Positions 1-7,744 of a stretch of 53,203 bases of DNA are shown here, one piece after another; within the stretch, counting starts at the first letter, position 1, and each line of letters begins with the position of its first letter. The translations under genes and the position numbers were made by a program. Origin of the DNA: DATAFF01 sp036257595 (lineage in GTDB: Bacteria > Pseudomonadota > Alphaproteobacteria > Rhizobiales > Aestuariivirgaceae). The stretch is from contig DATAFF010000106.1 in the NCBI GenBank assembly GCA_036257595.1, forward strand, positions 1 to 53,203. Reading direction: 5' to 3'. Under the pieces are notes generated by a model. It had not been told where the DNA came from, made no database searches, and saw only the letters and a list, made by a program, of their open reading frames with translations.

Positions 1-1
1 C

Positions 2-265
2 GGGCACTATCGTGCCTTCTTGAGCCTGCTCCGAAATTCCGAAAGCTGGGTGGAGGCGACCAAGGATTACGGCCGCATCGACGTCCCCGTTCTGCTCATT
101 TGGGGCGACCAGGATTGGGCAACCCCGTCGGAGCGCAAGCACGATCGCATGCTGATAAAGGACGCCGAGATGACGATAATCGAGCGCGGCGGCCCTTTCC
201 TCACGCTCGACAGGCCGGAAGAAGTGCGTGACCTGATTGTCCGGTTTGCCAGGCCGGGACGATAG
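2..265 (+). CDS. alpha/beta hydrolase, C-terminal part (5' end outside window)
   Basis: The frame is open from base 2 and ends at TAG 263-265, giving the last 87 residues of a protein that begins before the window. The segment VLLIWGDQDWATP is the strand plus acidic-residue loop typical of alpha/beta hydrolases, and the final helix RPEEVRDLIVRFA matches the usual C-terminus of the fold. At the place where the catalytic histidine normally sits (GGHF-type motif before the last helix) this protein reads GGPFLTLDRPEEV, so the histidine seems to be replaced by proline. The nucleophile region is not in the window. Substrate cannot be inferred. Confidence 0.75.
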   Translation, partial: GHYRAFLSLLRNSESWVEATKDYGRIDVPVLLIWGDQDWATPSERKHDRMLIKDAEMTIIERGGPFLTLDRPEEVRDLIVRFARPGR

Positions 266-477
266 GCGAACGATCACTTGCGGCTGGTGGGCGGAGTGGG
301 TCATGCCGAACTCGGCGTCGCAGAGTGCTTGGAGGAGTCCGTGATCATCAATCACCAAAACCGCCGGACAGCTTCGGCATAAGGCTCGGCGGGAACGTCC
401 ACCGACACTGACCATCTGGGCAGTAGCCGAGATCCGGCTCCCACTTCAAATTGGAGTCAGAATTAGGGAGGCTCCCC

Positions 478-1362
478 ATGTCCACAGCCGAATCCACCGC
501 CGCTCTCCAGACGTTCTCGAGCGCCGTTTCTGATCTCGTTGCCCGCGCAGCACCGAGCCTCGTTACGATACAGTCCCACCGCTCTCGCTCCAGCGGCTTT
601 ATCTGGCGCCCCGGCCTGATCGTGACCGCCGATGAGGCGCTCGGCGATGAGGGGGAGATCTCGGCAATCCTGCCCGGAAGTGGATCGATCCCCGCAAGGC
701 TGGTAGGAAGGGACCCGAGCACTGATGTTGCATTGCTGCGCGTCGATCAGCCGAACCTGCAACCGGCGTGGCTAGGCCCCGTCACTGCTGCGCCCGGTGT
801 GCTTGCCATCATCGTCGGCAGCCAGGACGGTCGCCCGACCACTGCGCTTGGAGTGGTGTCGCTGGTTGGTGGTGCCTGGCGAAGCCTGCGCGGCGGTGAG
901 ATCGATAACCGCATTGAATTGGACGCCTCCATGCGTCGATCGAGCGAGGGTGGTCTTGCCCTCGATGCAACCGGACGCGCTTTCGGCATGGTGGTGTTTG
1001 GCCCACGCCGGCGCGTGCTGGTGATTCCGTCCGCCACGATCGATCGAATTGCCGCCAAGCTCGAAACCCATGGGCGGATCCCCCGAGGCTATCTCGGGCT
1101 CGCACTCCAGCCGGTTCGGCTCGACAGCGAAGGTGTCGGGGTTATGGTGATGAGCGTCGATGCTGACGGACCTGGCGCGACAGCAGGTATGCGGCAAGGT
1201 GATGTGATCATTGCTTGGGACGGAGAGGCAATTCGCAACGTTCAAGCACTGGTCCGTTCGCTCGGTCCCGATAGCGTCGGGGCGATGGTTCGTCTCGGTC
1301 TGAAGCGAGCTGGCGAGCCTATGGAAGTGAAACTGCAAATCGGCGAGAGACCTGAAACGTGA
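478..1362 (+). CDS. HtrA/DegP-like trypsin-fold protein with PDZ domain, catalytic residues replaced
   Basis: Start ATG 478 is chosen over in-frame codons from 451 because AGGGAGG lies just upstream. The 294-residue product has an S1C (HtrA-like) beta-barrel region (about 15-195) and a C-terminal PDZ domain (about 200-290, with GYLGLALQPV and GDVIIAWDG). The HtrA segment TNNHV reads TADEA here, putting Glu53 at the His position. The GNSGG motif reads SSEGG, putting Glu157 at the Ser position. The Asp motif STDVALLRV (Asp83) is kept. With two of three catalytic residues lost, proteolysis is unlikely; a binding or sensing role is an inference. There is no clear signal peptide, so the protein may be cytoplasmic. 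Its stop overlaps the GTG of the next gene, which implies translational coupling. Confidence 0.85.
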   Translation: MSTAESTAALQTFSSAVSDLVARAAPSLVTIQSHRSRSSGFIWRPGLIVTADEALGDEGEISAILPGSGSIPARLVGRDPSTDVALLRVDQPNLQPAWLGPVTAAPGVLAIIVGSQDGRPTTALGVVSLVGGAWRSLRGGEIDNRIELDASMRRSSEGGLALDATGRAFGMVVFGPRRRVLVIPSATIDRIAAKLETHGRIPRGYLGLALQPVRLDSEGVGVMVMSVDADGPGATAGMRQGDVIIAWDGEAIRNVQALVRSLGPDSVGAMVRLGLKRAGEPMEVKLQIGERPET

Positions 1363-1736
1363 AAGAGAAGCACGATCCTTCGCCGATCGTGATTGCAGTC
1401 GAGATCGACGACCCCGATCTTGCGGATCGAATGACCTCCTTGCTTGCCGACCTCCCCGGTGTGCGTTTGGCCACCCCCACCGAGAAGGCCGACGTCAAGC
1501 TTGTCTTGCCGGACCGCGCGGCTCCGACGGACTCCGGTGTCGGGTTGACATCGCGCGAATTGGAGGTCCTTGAGCTTCTCGCTGAAGGCGCTTCCAACAA
1601 GACTATCGCCCGCCGTCTCGGAATCTCGGTGCACACCGCCAAATTCCATGTCCACTCCCTCATCGATAAGTTCGACGCCACCGGCCGCACTGATGCCGTC
1701 GCCCATGCTGCACGTCTTCGCGTGATCCGCCTCTGA
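1359..1736 (+). CDS. LuxR-type helix-turn-helix transcriptional regulator, short N-terminus
   Basis: The start is GTG 1359, overlapping the stop of the pseudoprotease gene by four bases (GTGA). The product has 125 residues. Residues 62-120 form a complete LuxR/NarL-type HTH (LTSRELEVLELLAEGASNKT, then IARRLGISVHTAKFHVHSLI), expected to bind DNA as a dimer. The N-terminal 50 residues start like a receiver-type alpha/beta segment (IVIAVEIDDPDLADRM) but are too short for a receiver domain, and no phosphoacceptor aspartate context is visible. The overlap suggests that it acts with the HtrA-like partner, which could transmit a signal through its PDZ domain. That partnership is an inference. Confidence 0.88.
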   Translation: MKEKHDPSPIVIAVEIDDPDLADRMTSLLADLPGVRLATPTEKADVKLVLPDRAAPTDSGVGLTSRELEVLELLAEGASNKTIARRLGISVHTAKFHVHSLIDKFDATGRTDAVAHAARLRVIRL

Positions 1737-1739
1737 GGC

Positions 1740-1889
1740 ATGCTCGGATGGTTGACCGCGAAGGCTGAACCGCTGCGGGCACAACTCTCGGGAAGTGCCG
1801 GTTATGATTTGCTAGTCTTCGCGGTCGCTTTAGTCATGAAACGGGCAGAAAGCTCGCCTGAGCCAGTCGGCACGACCGAATGCGATTGA
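1740..1889 (+). CDS. possible small protein, 49 residues
   Basis: An ATG at 1740, four bases after the LuxR-type gene, opens a frame to TGA 1887-1889. The product starts MLGWLTAKAEPLRAQL and has a hydrophobic stretch YDLLVFAVALVM in the middle, then a polar tail ending TECD. The GAGG at 1735-1738 is too close to be a good ribosome site. Translation would have to be coupled to the upstream stop. No family is recognised. It fills a gap that otherwise holds nothing obvious before the GlxA-family gene. It may be chance. Confidence 0.25.
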   Translation: MLGWLTAKAEPLRAQLSGSAGYDLLVFAVALVMKRAESSPEPVGTTECD

Positions 1890-1935
1890 CTGACAGACCG
1901 CTCCTTGAAATGACGTTGAGCGATTTCAATGGTCG

Positions 1936-2979
1936 ATGCAGATGACTGCTACGTCCCAAGCTGCTCGAGGCACTCCTCGCAGAGCAGGTCTTGCCAAAAC
2001 TGATCCAAAAGCCGATTGCGATCGCGAAAATGGCAGTCTGGCTCCGAAGCGCTTTGCAGTTCTGATTTTCCCAAGCTTTCCGCTTATGGCTTTCAGTGCA
2101 ATCGTCGAACCGCTTCGTGCCGCAAACACGATTGCTTCGCGGCAGCTTTACACCTGGACCATTGTCGGGCCGGATGAAGGCGTCGTCGTCGCCTCCAATG
2201 GCATTGCCGTCACACCTCACTTCTCGGCCGTCAACGCGCCAACGACAGACTACATCGTGGTGTGCTCAGGTGGCGACGCTGATCGACTGACGGCCAAGAA
2301 ACCTCTTTCCTGGATCAGGCGCAATTTGCGCCTGGGCGCTCATATCGGAAGTGTCGCCGACGGAGCGTTCTATCTGGCTAGAGCTGGCTTGCTTGACGAC
2401 TATGAATGCACGCTGCACTGGCAGAGCCAACCCGCATTCATCGAAGCATTCCCTCATATTCGGCTTGTTCGGCAGATCTTCGTGATCGACCGAAACCGGT
2501 TTACCTCTGCCGGTGGAATCGGTGCTCTTGACATGATGCTCGAATTGATCGGCTCACACTACGGCGACGCCCTCTCGCGCAGTGTTGCCGAGTGGTTCGT
2601 TCACGATCGGATTCGGGCAGTGGCCGATCGGGAACAATTGCAGCTGCGACTGCGCACGGGCATTCGCGACGATCGGGTGCTCAGCGCAGTAGCGCTTATG
2701 GAGAGGATCTACGAGAAGTATGAGGACGTATCCTCAATTGCCGGACGGCTTCGGCTTTCGATGAGTCAGCTCGAGCGCGCCTTCAAGATGGAGCTTGGAC
2801 AACCGCCTGCCGAATACTACAGACATATCAGAATGAAGCGTGCCCGCGACCTGCTTGCCCACTCGGAAATGTCGGTTCGAGAGGTGGGTTTGGCTTGCGG
2901 CTATGCCAGTTTCTCATCGTTCGTGCGGGCCTATCGAACCGTGCATGGCATGACACCTGGGAAGACCCGCCGGCGATAA
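1936..2979 (+). CDS. GlxA-family transcriptional regulator (DJ-1/PfpI domain plus AraC HTH)
   Basis: The 347-residue protein has an N-terminal class I amidotransferase-like (DJ-1/PfpI) sensor domain at about 35-205 (FAVLIFPSFPLMAFSAIVEP, then VVCSGGDAD and a GALDMMLELIGSHYG end). A C-terminal AraC-type double HTH covers about 245-345 (SSIAGRLRLSMSQLERAFK, then VREVGLACGYASFSSFVRAY). ATG 1936 and ATG 1942 are both possible starts. Proteins of this architecture (GbdR, CdhR, ArgR) activate catabolic genes for betaines, carnitine or arginine. It is the first gene of the cluster up to 7703 and has a direct repeat a few bases after its stop, in front of the M24 gene. The cognate ligand is unknown. 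Confidence 0.92.
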   Translation: MQMTATSQAARGTPRRAGLAKTDPKADCDRENGSLAPKRFAVLIFPSFPLMAFSAIVEPLRAANTIASRQLYTWTIVGPDEGVVVASNGIAVTPHFSAVNAPTTDYIVVCSGGDADRLTAKKPLSWIRRNLRLGAHIGSVADGAFYLARAGLLDDYECTLHWQSQPAFIEAFPHIRLVRQIFVIDRNRFTSAGGIGALDMMLELIGSHYGDALSRSVAEWFVHDRIRAVADREQLQLRLRTGIRDDRVLSAVALMERIYEKYEDVSSIAGRLRLSMSQLERAFKMELGQPPAEYYRHIRMKRARDLLAHSEMSVREVGLACGYASFSSFVRAYRTVHGMTPGKTRRR

Positions 2980-2981
2980 TT

Positions 2982-3009
2982 GCACATTCTTCTCCAAACT
3001 CCGCACAAT
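2982..3009 (+). promoter_or_regulatory. putative AraC/GlxA-type operator (direct repeat, 21-bp period)
   Basis: Half-sites GCACATTCT at 2982 and GCACAATTT at 3003 are repeated in the same orientation 21 bases apart, two helical turns, as is typical of AraC-family sites. A second copy of the arrangement lies at 5087-5114. The site is 3 bases after the GlxA-family gene and 64 bases before the M24 start. Its use by the local regulator is an inference. Confidence 0.5.
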
Positions 3010-3072
3010 TTTTCCTTCGCTCTCGGACTGCAATCGTCTGCCAAACCGAACCAGTCGCAAATTGGGGCTTCC

Positions 3073-4377
3073 ATGAGCGTCGTTGTTTTCAATCCAGACA
3101 ATGTCGATGACGTCAATTTCGCAAAGCCGATGCGACACCCGATGGGTGACGATTCCTCAAACGGGATGTGGCTCTCGGATAGCGAACCCCCCGCGATAGA
3201 CGCTGCCAAGCTCCGCCGCGAGCGCCTGAACCGGCTTCGCAGCTGGATGAAAGCCGCAGATTATGGGGCTGTCCTGCTGTTCGATCCTTTTAACCAGCGA
3301 TATGCGACTGGCTCGCGCAACATGTTCGGTTATTTTCTGCGCAACTCGACTCGCTATTTCTTTGTACCCACCGAGGGTCCGATCATCCTGTTCGAATATC
3401 CCCAGAGATATCATGTCAGCATGAAGCTCGAAACCATCGATGAAGCGAGACCGAGTAAGCTTGTCTGGTCTTCGGTCTCAGGTCGAGATCATGAGGCTGC
3501 AAGTCCCTTTGCTGCCGAGATAGCCGATCTGATGCGGGCTCATGCGGCCGGATTGAAGAGGATCGGTCTTGATCGTTGCGGGCATCTGCAGGCGCTCGCG
3601 CTTGAAGAATGCGGGCTTGAGGTCCGGGACTGCCAAGGCGAAATTCTTGGTGTCCGGGCGATCAAGACACCGGAAGAGATCAAGTGCCTGCAGACGAGCA
3701 TGGCCGGAGCCGAAGCAGCAGTTGCAGCCGTCCGCGATGCCATAAGGCCTGGGGTAAGTGAAAATGAACTCTTCGCAATCATGTACCACGAGGTGATCCG
3801 ACAGGGAGGCGAGTTCATCGAGACTCGGCTATTGACCTCTGGTCAGCGGACAAATCCCTGGTTCAGCGAGGCAAGTGGAAGGAGGGTAAGGCCGGGGGAG
3901 CTGGTGGCCTTGGACACCGATACAATCGGCTGTTACGGCTACTATTCTGACTTTTCGAGAACCTTCCGGTGCGGCCCCGGCAAGCCCACGGGATATCAGA
4001 AATCGCTCTACCGTATGGCTTATGATCAGGTTCAGCACAATATCGGTATCGTTGCGCCCGGAACCAGCTTTCGCGAGATCGCAGACAGGGCTTGGAAAAT
4101 TCCCGAACGGTTCGTTGAACAGCGCTATACCTCTGTCATGCACGGCGTCGGAATGCATGGTGAAACACCCTTCATTGCGCACGCCATGGATTTCGAGTCT
4201 TACGGTCGCGATGGAATTCTGGAACCTGGCATGGTCGTGAGCGTCGAGAGCTACATCGGCGAAAGGGGCGGAAGGGAAGGGGTCAAGCTCGAGGACGAGG
4301 TTCTGGTGACCGAGTCGGGGTCTGAGCTCATTTCGCGATTTCCGTACGAAGACGAGTTGCTTGCGACCGAGATCTAG
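3073..4377 (+). CDS. M24-family metalloenzyme of the DddP type (creatinase/aminopeptidase fold)
   Basis: The frame is open from 2980, but ATG 3073 is preferred because the putative operator lies in the upstream part and GGGG precedes 3073. The 434-residue product has a creatinase N-terminal domain (about 45-195) and an M24 pita-bread domain (about 205-425). Metal ligands are visible: Asp281 and Asp283 (ALDTDTIG), Asp293 (YYSDFSRTF), His357 (VMHGVG), Glu392 (VSVESYIGE) and Glu407 (KLEDEV). The ASGQRTNPWF-like motif (SGQRTNPWF) and this ligand spacing are those of DddP, the DMSP lyase; from memory the DddP ligands are all offset by +14. Tyr352 matches DddP Tyr366, but Gly363 stands where DddP has its base Asp377. 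DMSP lysis is therefore unlikely. Another C-N or C-S bond of a small substrate may be cleaved. Confidence 0.88.
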   Translation: MSVVVFNPDNVDDVNFAKPMRHPMGDDSSNGMWLSDSEPPAIDAAKLRRERLNRLRSWMKAADYGAVLLFDPFNQRYATGSRNMFGYFLRNSTRYFFVPTEGPIILFEYPQRYHVSMKLETIDEARPSKLVWSSVSGRDHEAASPFAAEIADLMRAHAAGLKRIGLDRCGHLQALALEECGLEVRDCQGEILGVRAIKTPEEIKCLQTSMAGAEAAVAAVRDAIRPGVSENELFAIMYHEVIRQGGEFIETRLLTSGQRTNPWFSEASGRRVRPGELVALDTDTIGCYGYYSDFSRTFRCGPGKPTGYQKSLYRMAYDQVQHNIGIVAPGTSFREIADRAWKIPERFVEQRYTSVMHGVGMHGETPFIAHAMDFESYGRDGILEPGMVVSVESYIGERGGREGVKLEDEVLVTESGSELISRFPYEDELLATEI

Positions 4378-5061
4378 ATGCGAACGAAGCTCTCGCTCGA
4401 CACCGGCCGTATTGCTCTCTTGTTGATCGATTTCCAGGAAGAGCAGCGCCGGGATCCCAGATACGCTGTTTGGAACTTTGATCATGTGCTTGCCAATGCC
4501 GGAAAGCTCTTAAATCGGGCGCGTGGGATGGAGCAGCTCATCGTTCACACCGCCTACCGTCGGGACTTCTCGGTCTGCCCGCCCCGTCCCTTCGAGCCAC
4601 TGTCCACCACCGGCAGACCCGCCTTCAGCGACGCTACCGATCCATTGACTGCCATCTGCCGGGAAGTCGCGCCGCTTCCTTCGGAAGTTGTCATCTGCAA
4701 GAACGATGCGAGTGCCTTCTCCGAAGGGAGCCTGCAGCCACTCTTGAAAGCCAGGAAGATCGAGTGGCTGGTCATCGCAGGTGTATGGACCGAAGCGTGC
4801 GTAGCTGCGTCCATTCGCGACGCAATGGTTTTCGGTCTCCGCGTGTTGTTGGTCAAGGACGCCTGTGGCAGCGGCACCGGTGCCATGCACCAGACGGCAA
4901 TCCTCAACATTGCCAACCGACTCTATGGCGGTGCGGTAGCCGACACCCAACGCGCCATGGACCTGATGGCCGGCAAAGAAAGCGAGCCATGGGTACCGGA
5001 GCGACCGGTCCCTATTCTTTTCAGCTATGAGGATGCAGCCGAGCACTACGCCGCTCTCTGA
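4378..5061 (+). CDS. isochorismatase-family cysteine hydrolase
   Basis: The ATG follows the M24 stop codon directly, so the two genes are cotranscribed. The 227-residue protein has the Rossmann-like isochorismatase fold with the full catalytic triad: Asp18 (LLLIDFQ), Lys108 (VICKNDASAF) and Cys141 (VWTEACVAAS). Members hydrolyse amides or carbamoyl groups (N-carbamoylsarcosine amidase, nicotinamidase, ureidoacrylate hydrolase) or isochorismate. A free Cys with an M24 neighbour fits amide or carbamoyl hydrolysis in a nitrogen-compound pathway, but no subfamily can be named. No signal peptide is seen, so it should be cytoplasmic. Confidence 0.9.
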   Translation: MRTKLSLDTGRIALLLIDFQEEQRRDPRYAVWNFDHVLANAGKLLNRARGMEQLIVHTAYRRDFSVCPPRPFEPLSTTGRPAFSDATDPLTAICREVAPLPSEVVICKNDASAFSEGSLQPLLKARKIEWLVIAGVWTEACVAASIRDAMVFGLRVLLVKDACGSGTGAMHQTAILNIANRLYGGAVADTQRAMDLMAGKESEPWVPERPVPILFSYEDAAEHYAAL

Positions 5062-5086
5062 CCTCGGTTAGCCTCTGCCGAAGTCC

Positions 5087-5114
5087 GCACATTCTCTGTC
5101 GAGGATTGAACATT
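5087..5114 (+). promoter_or_regulatory. second putative AraC/GlxA-type operator (direct repeat, 21-bp period)
   Basis: GCACATTCT at 5087 and GAACATTTG at 5108 repeat the half-site seen at 2982/3003 with the same 21-base spacing. The site lies in the 135-base gap between the cysteine hydrolase gene and the binding-protein gene, 82 bases before the start at 5197. It suggests a separate promoter under the same regulator. Confidence 0.5.
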
Positions 5115-5196
5115 TGACGGTTCATTTCCGGCATTACTGTCTCTTGATGAACTGCCTATCCACCAGCAAGAACAAACAGCTTTGGAGGAGGCGATT

Positions 5197-6810
5197 ATGC
5201 AGCGACCAAGGCTATCGTACGAACTTGACACATTGATCCTGGCGGCCCAGTCCGGCCGGCTCGATCGTCGCAGTTTTATCCACGGCGCCTTGACGCTCGG
5301 CGCCACTCTGCCGGTCGCCGCCACGCTGTGGTCGAACGTTGCAGCAGCGACACCACGGAAAGGCGGCGTTTTCCGGGTGGGTCTCGATGATGGCAACACC
5401 ACGGACAGCATGGACCCGGCGACCTACAATTCCCGGTTCATGATCACCATGGCTCATACGCACACAAATTTTCTGACCGAGATTTCGCCTGAGAACGAAG
5501 TCGTCGGCGAGCTTGCGGAATCCTGGGAGGCGTCGCCTGATGCCAAGAAGTGGACCTTGAAACTGCGGAAAGGCGTTGAATTTCACAACGGCAAGACCTT
5601 CGATGCCCAAGACGCGGCCGCATCATTGAACTACCACCGTGGCGATCAATCGAAGTCTGGCGCCAAATCGCTTCTCGCTTCGGTCGAGAGCATCACGCCG
5701 GACGACAAGCAGACGCTCGTCGTCAGATTTACGAGCGGCAATGCCGATCTCCCATACATGCTGACGGACTATCACCTTGTAATGCTGCCTTCAGATGGTG
5801 AAGGCAAGGTCAGCTGGAGCAATCTCGCTGGTACCGGCGGCTATGTCGTCAAGAGTTTTGATCCGGGTGTACATGCGACGCTGGAGAGATTCCCGAACTA
5901 TTGGAAACAGGATCGCGCCAACTTCGATGTGGTCGAATACACGGCAATTCCGGATGTGAACGCCCGCCAGACATCGCTTGTCTCGAATGCTCTCGATGCC
6001 GTTATCGAGTGCGACTTTCGGACGGTTCAAATGCTTGAACGTGATCCGAGAATCCGTGTCGATGAAGTGCCGACGGGCACATATGTGTCGATGCCGATGC
6101 ATCAGGATGTCAAGCCCTTCGACAACCCCGATGTCAGGCTGGCCCTCAAATATGCAATCGACCGCGAGGCAACGCTAAAGGCCGTCGTGAACGGGCACGG
6201 TCAGATTGGCAATGACCACCCGATCAGCCCGAACATGCCTTACTACGATCCATCCATTCCGCAGCGAACTTACGATCCGGACAAGGCGAAATTCCATCTC
6301 AAGAAGGCAGGCATGGCCGATGTCAGGCTGGATCTATCGGCAGCCGATGTGGTGATCCCGAGCGGCGTGGACATGGCGGTCCTCTATCGTGAAACAGCAC
6401 GAAAGGCCGGGATCGACGTGAATGTTGTTCGTGAGCCGAACGATGGTTACTGGTCCAATGTATGGCTGAAGCGACCGTTCTGCCTCGCAGGCTGGGGGCA
6501 GCGGCCGACACCCGACATCGCTTTCACACTCGGATACGCTGCCGGGGCCGATTGGAACGATTCTCATTTCCGAGACGAGCGATTCAACGAGCTGCTGCAG
6601 ATTGCGCGCGCTGAACTCGATCAAAAGAGGCGAACGGAGCTATATGGTGAGATGCAACGGATACTGCACGAGAAGGGTTCGGTCATCATTCCGTTTTTCC
6701 GCAATTGGATCTATGCCCGCCGCGCCAATGTCGAGCACGGTAAGCAGTTGACGAGCAGTTGGCCCCTGGATGGCGCGCGCGGCGCAGAGCGCTGGTGGTT
6801 TGCCGCCTGA
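5197..6810 (+). CDS. ABC transporter substrate-binding protein, family 5 (peptide/opine type), Tat-exported
   Basis: ATG 5197 has GGAGGAG six bases upstream. The 537-residue protein starts with a twin-arginine signal (DRRSFIHGALTLGA, Arg24-Arg25, then an Ala-rich h-region to about residue 51). The mature part is a family 5 binding protein (GKTFDAQDAAASLNYHR, then RFPNYWK, then NPDVRLALKYAIDRE). It should capture a solute such as a small peptide, opine or betaine-like compound in the periplasm. No permease or ATPase gene is near, so it must share transport components or be recruited by another system. The operator-like repeat upstream links it to the M24/cysteine hydrolase genes. Confidence 0.9.
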   Translation: MQRPRLSYELDTLILAAQSGRLDRRSFIHGALTLGATLPVAATLWSNVAAATPRKGGVFRVGLDDGNTTDSMDPATYNSRFMITMAHTHTNFLTEISPENEVVGELAESWEASPDAKKWTLKLRKGVEFHNGKTFDAQDAAASLNYHRGDQSKSGAKSLLASVESITPDDKQTLVVRFTSGNADLPYMLTDYHLVMLPSDGEGKVSWSNLAGTGGYVVKSFDPGVHATLERFPNYWKQDRANFDVVEYTAIPDVNARQTSLVSNALDAVIECDFRTVQMLERDPRIRVDEVPTGTYVSMPMHQDVKPFDNPDVRLALKYAIDREATLKAVVNGHGQIGNDHPISPNMPYYDPSIPQRTYDPDKAKFHLKKAGMADVRLDLSAADVVIPSGVDMAVLYRETARKAGIDVNVVREPNDGYWSNVWLKRPFCLAGWGQRPTPDIAFTLGYAAGADWNDSHFRDERFNELLQIARAELDQKRRTELYGEMQRILHEKGSVIIPFFRNWIYARRANVEHGKQLTSSWPLDGARGAERWWFAA

Positions 6811-6824
6811 CATCGTACGGAAAC

Positions 6825-7703
6825 ATGAGCAAGCGCGCGTCGCTGCGCCTTGACTGGCTGCACGGCAATGTCAGGGACCTGCGGCGGGAGTATGGACGCA
6901 TCTGTCGAGTCGGTTTGGGTCGCACCCACCTATGGCGCACCATCTGCGCCAAGGGTCAGGATATCCGCGTTCTCATGCATGCCGGTGAAGGTAATTCCGA
7001 CTGCGCAATCCTTTACTTTCATGGCGGCGGGTGGATCGTCGGATCACCGGAGACACACGCCGATATCTCGGGCGCGCTCGGCGTTCATACGGGTCTTTCT
7101 GTCATTTCGATCGACTACCGGCTTGCCCCTGAGCACAAGAGCCCAGCGGCAGTCATGGACGGATTGAAGGTACTGGACTACTTCCTCTCGGGAGAAGATG
7201 GTTGTCCGGGACTGCAATCCGCAATTCTTTGCGGCGACTCGGCCGGTGGCTCCATTGCCATGGCGGTCGAGCGGCATGCTTCGCCTGAGCTAGGGAAGAG
7301 GATACGAGGTGTTGGCAGCTTCTACGGTTGCTTCGGAAGACCCGGCAGAAGGCCCGTGCAGCCGCGGATGAGAGATGATGGCCTCGATGTCGAGTCCCTG
7401 AGAAGATATTGGACTCTGGCCAATACCAGCCGCGGTCGCGGGTCCTATACGCTGTCGGTCTTGGATCACGCACCAGGGTGTCCGGTCTACTTGCTGGTCG
7501 CCGGCCGCGATCCTCTCAGAGACGATTCGCTGGCCCTCGCCCGTGCACTAAAAAGACGCTGCAGAGCGGTTACGACTGACCTGCACAGATACGAAACCCA
7601 TGGATTTTTGCAGCAACCGTATCTTAGCAGATCGGTTGACTTGGCCTTCAGCCGGTTCTCACAATGGGTTCACAGCCTTTCGCATACTGAGATGAGGCAT
7701 TAG
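6825..7703 (+). CDS. alpha/beta hydrolase, HSL/Aes-type esterase
   Basis: ATG 6825 is 14 bases after the binding-protein stop; in-frame codons upstream overlap that gene and lack a ribosome site. The 292-residue product carries the oxyanion motif HGGG (66-69), the nucleophile elbow GDSAGG with Ser139, an acid in AGRDPLRDD (Asp229 or Asp233) and His259 in ETHGFLQQP. This is the hormone-sensitive-lipase family of carboxylesterases. No signal peptide is seen. Position at the end of the GlxA cluster suggests hydrolysis of an ester or related intermediate of the same pathway, but the substrate is unknown. Confidence 0.9.
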   Translation: MSKRASLRLDWLHGNVRDLRREYGRICRVGLGRTHLWRTICAKGQDIRVLMHAGEGNSDCAILYFHGGGWIVGSPETHADISGALGVHTGLSVISIDYRLAPEHKSPAAVMDGLKVLDYFLSGEDGCPGLQSAILCGDSAGGSIAMAVERHASPELGKRIRGVGSFYGCFGRPGRRPVQPRMRDDGLDVESLRRYWTLANTSRGRGSYTLSVLDHAPGCPVYLLVAGRDPLRDDSLALARALKRRCRAVTTDLHRYETHGFLQQPYLSRSVDLAFSRFSQWVHSLSHTEMRH

Positions 7704-7744
7704 CGACGAGCCTGCGAGCTTCTTTCGCCAAGAATTAAGCCCCA

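Noticed and set aside
345..390. 13-codon leader-like frame after GGAGGAG near 331
   Set aside because: A good ribosome site precedes the short frame, but there is no regulatory codon pattern or attenuator after it.
3073..4377. True DMSP lyase DddP
   Set aside because: The proposed base Asp377 of DddP corresponds to Gly363 here, so the name is withheld despite the close ligand match.
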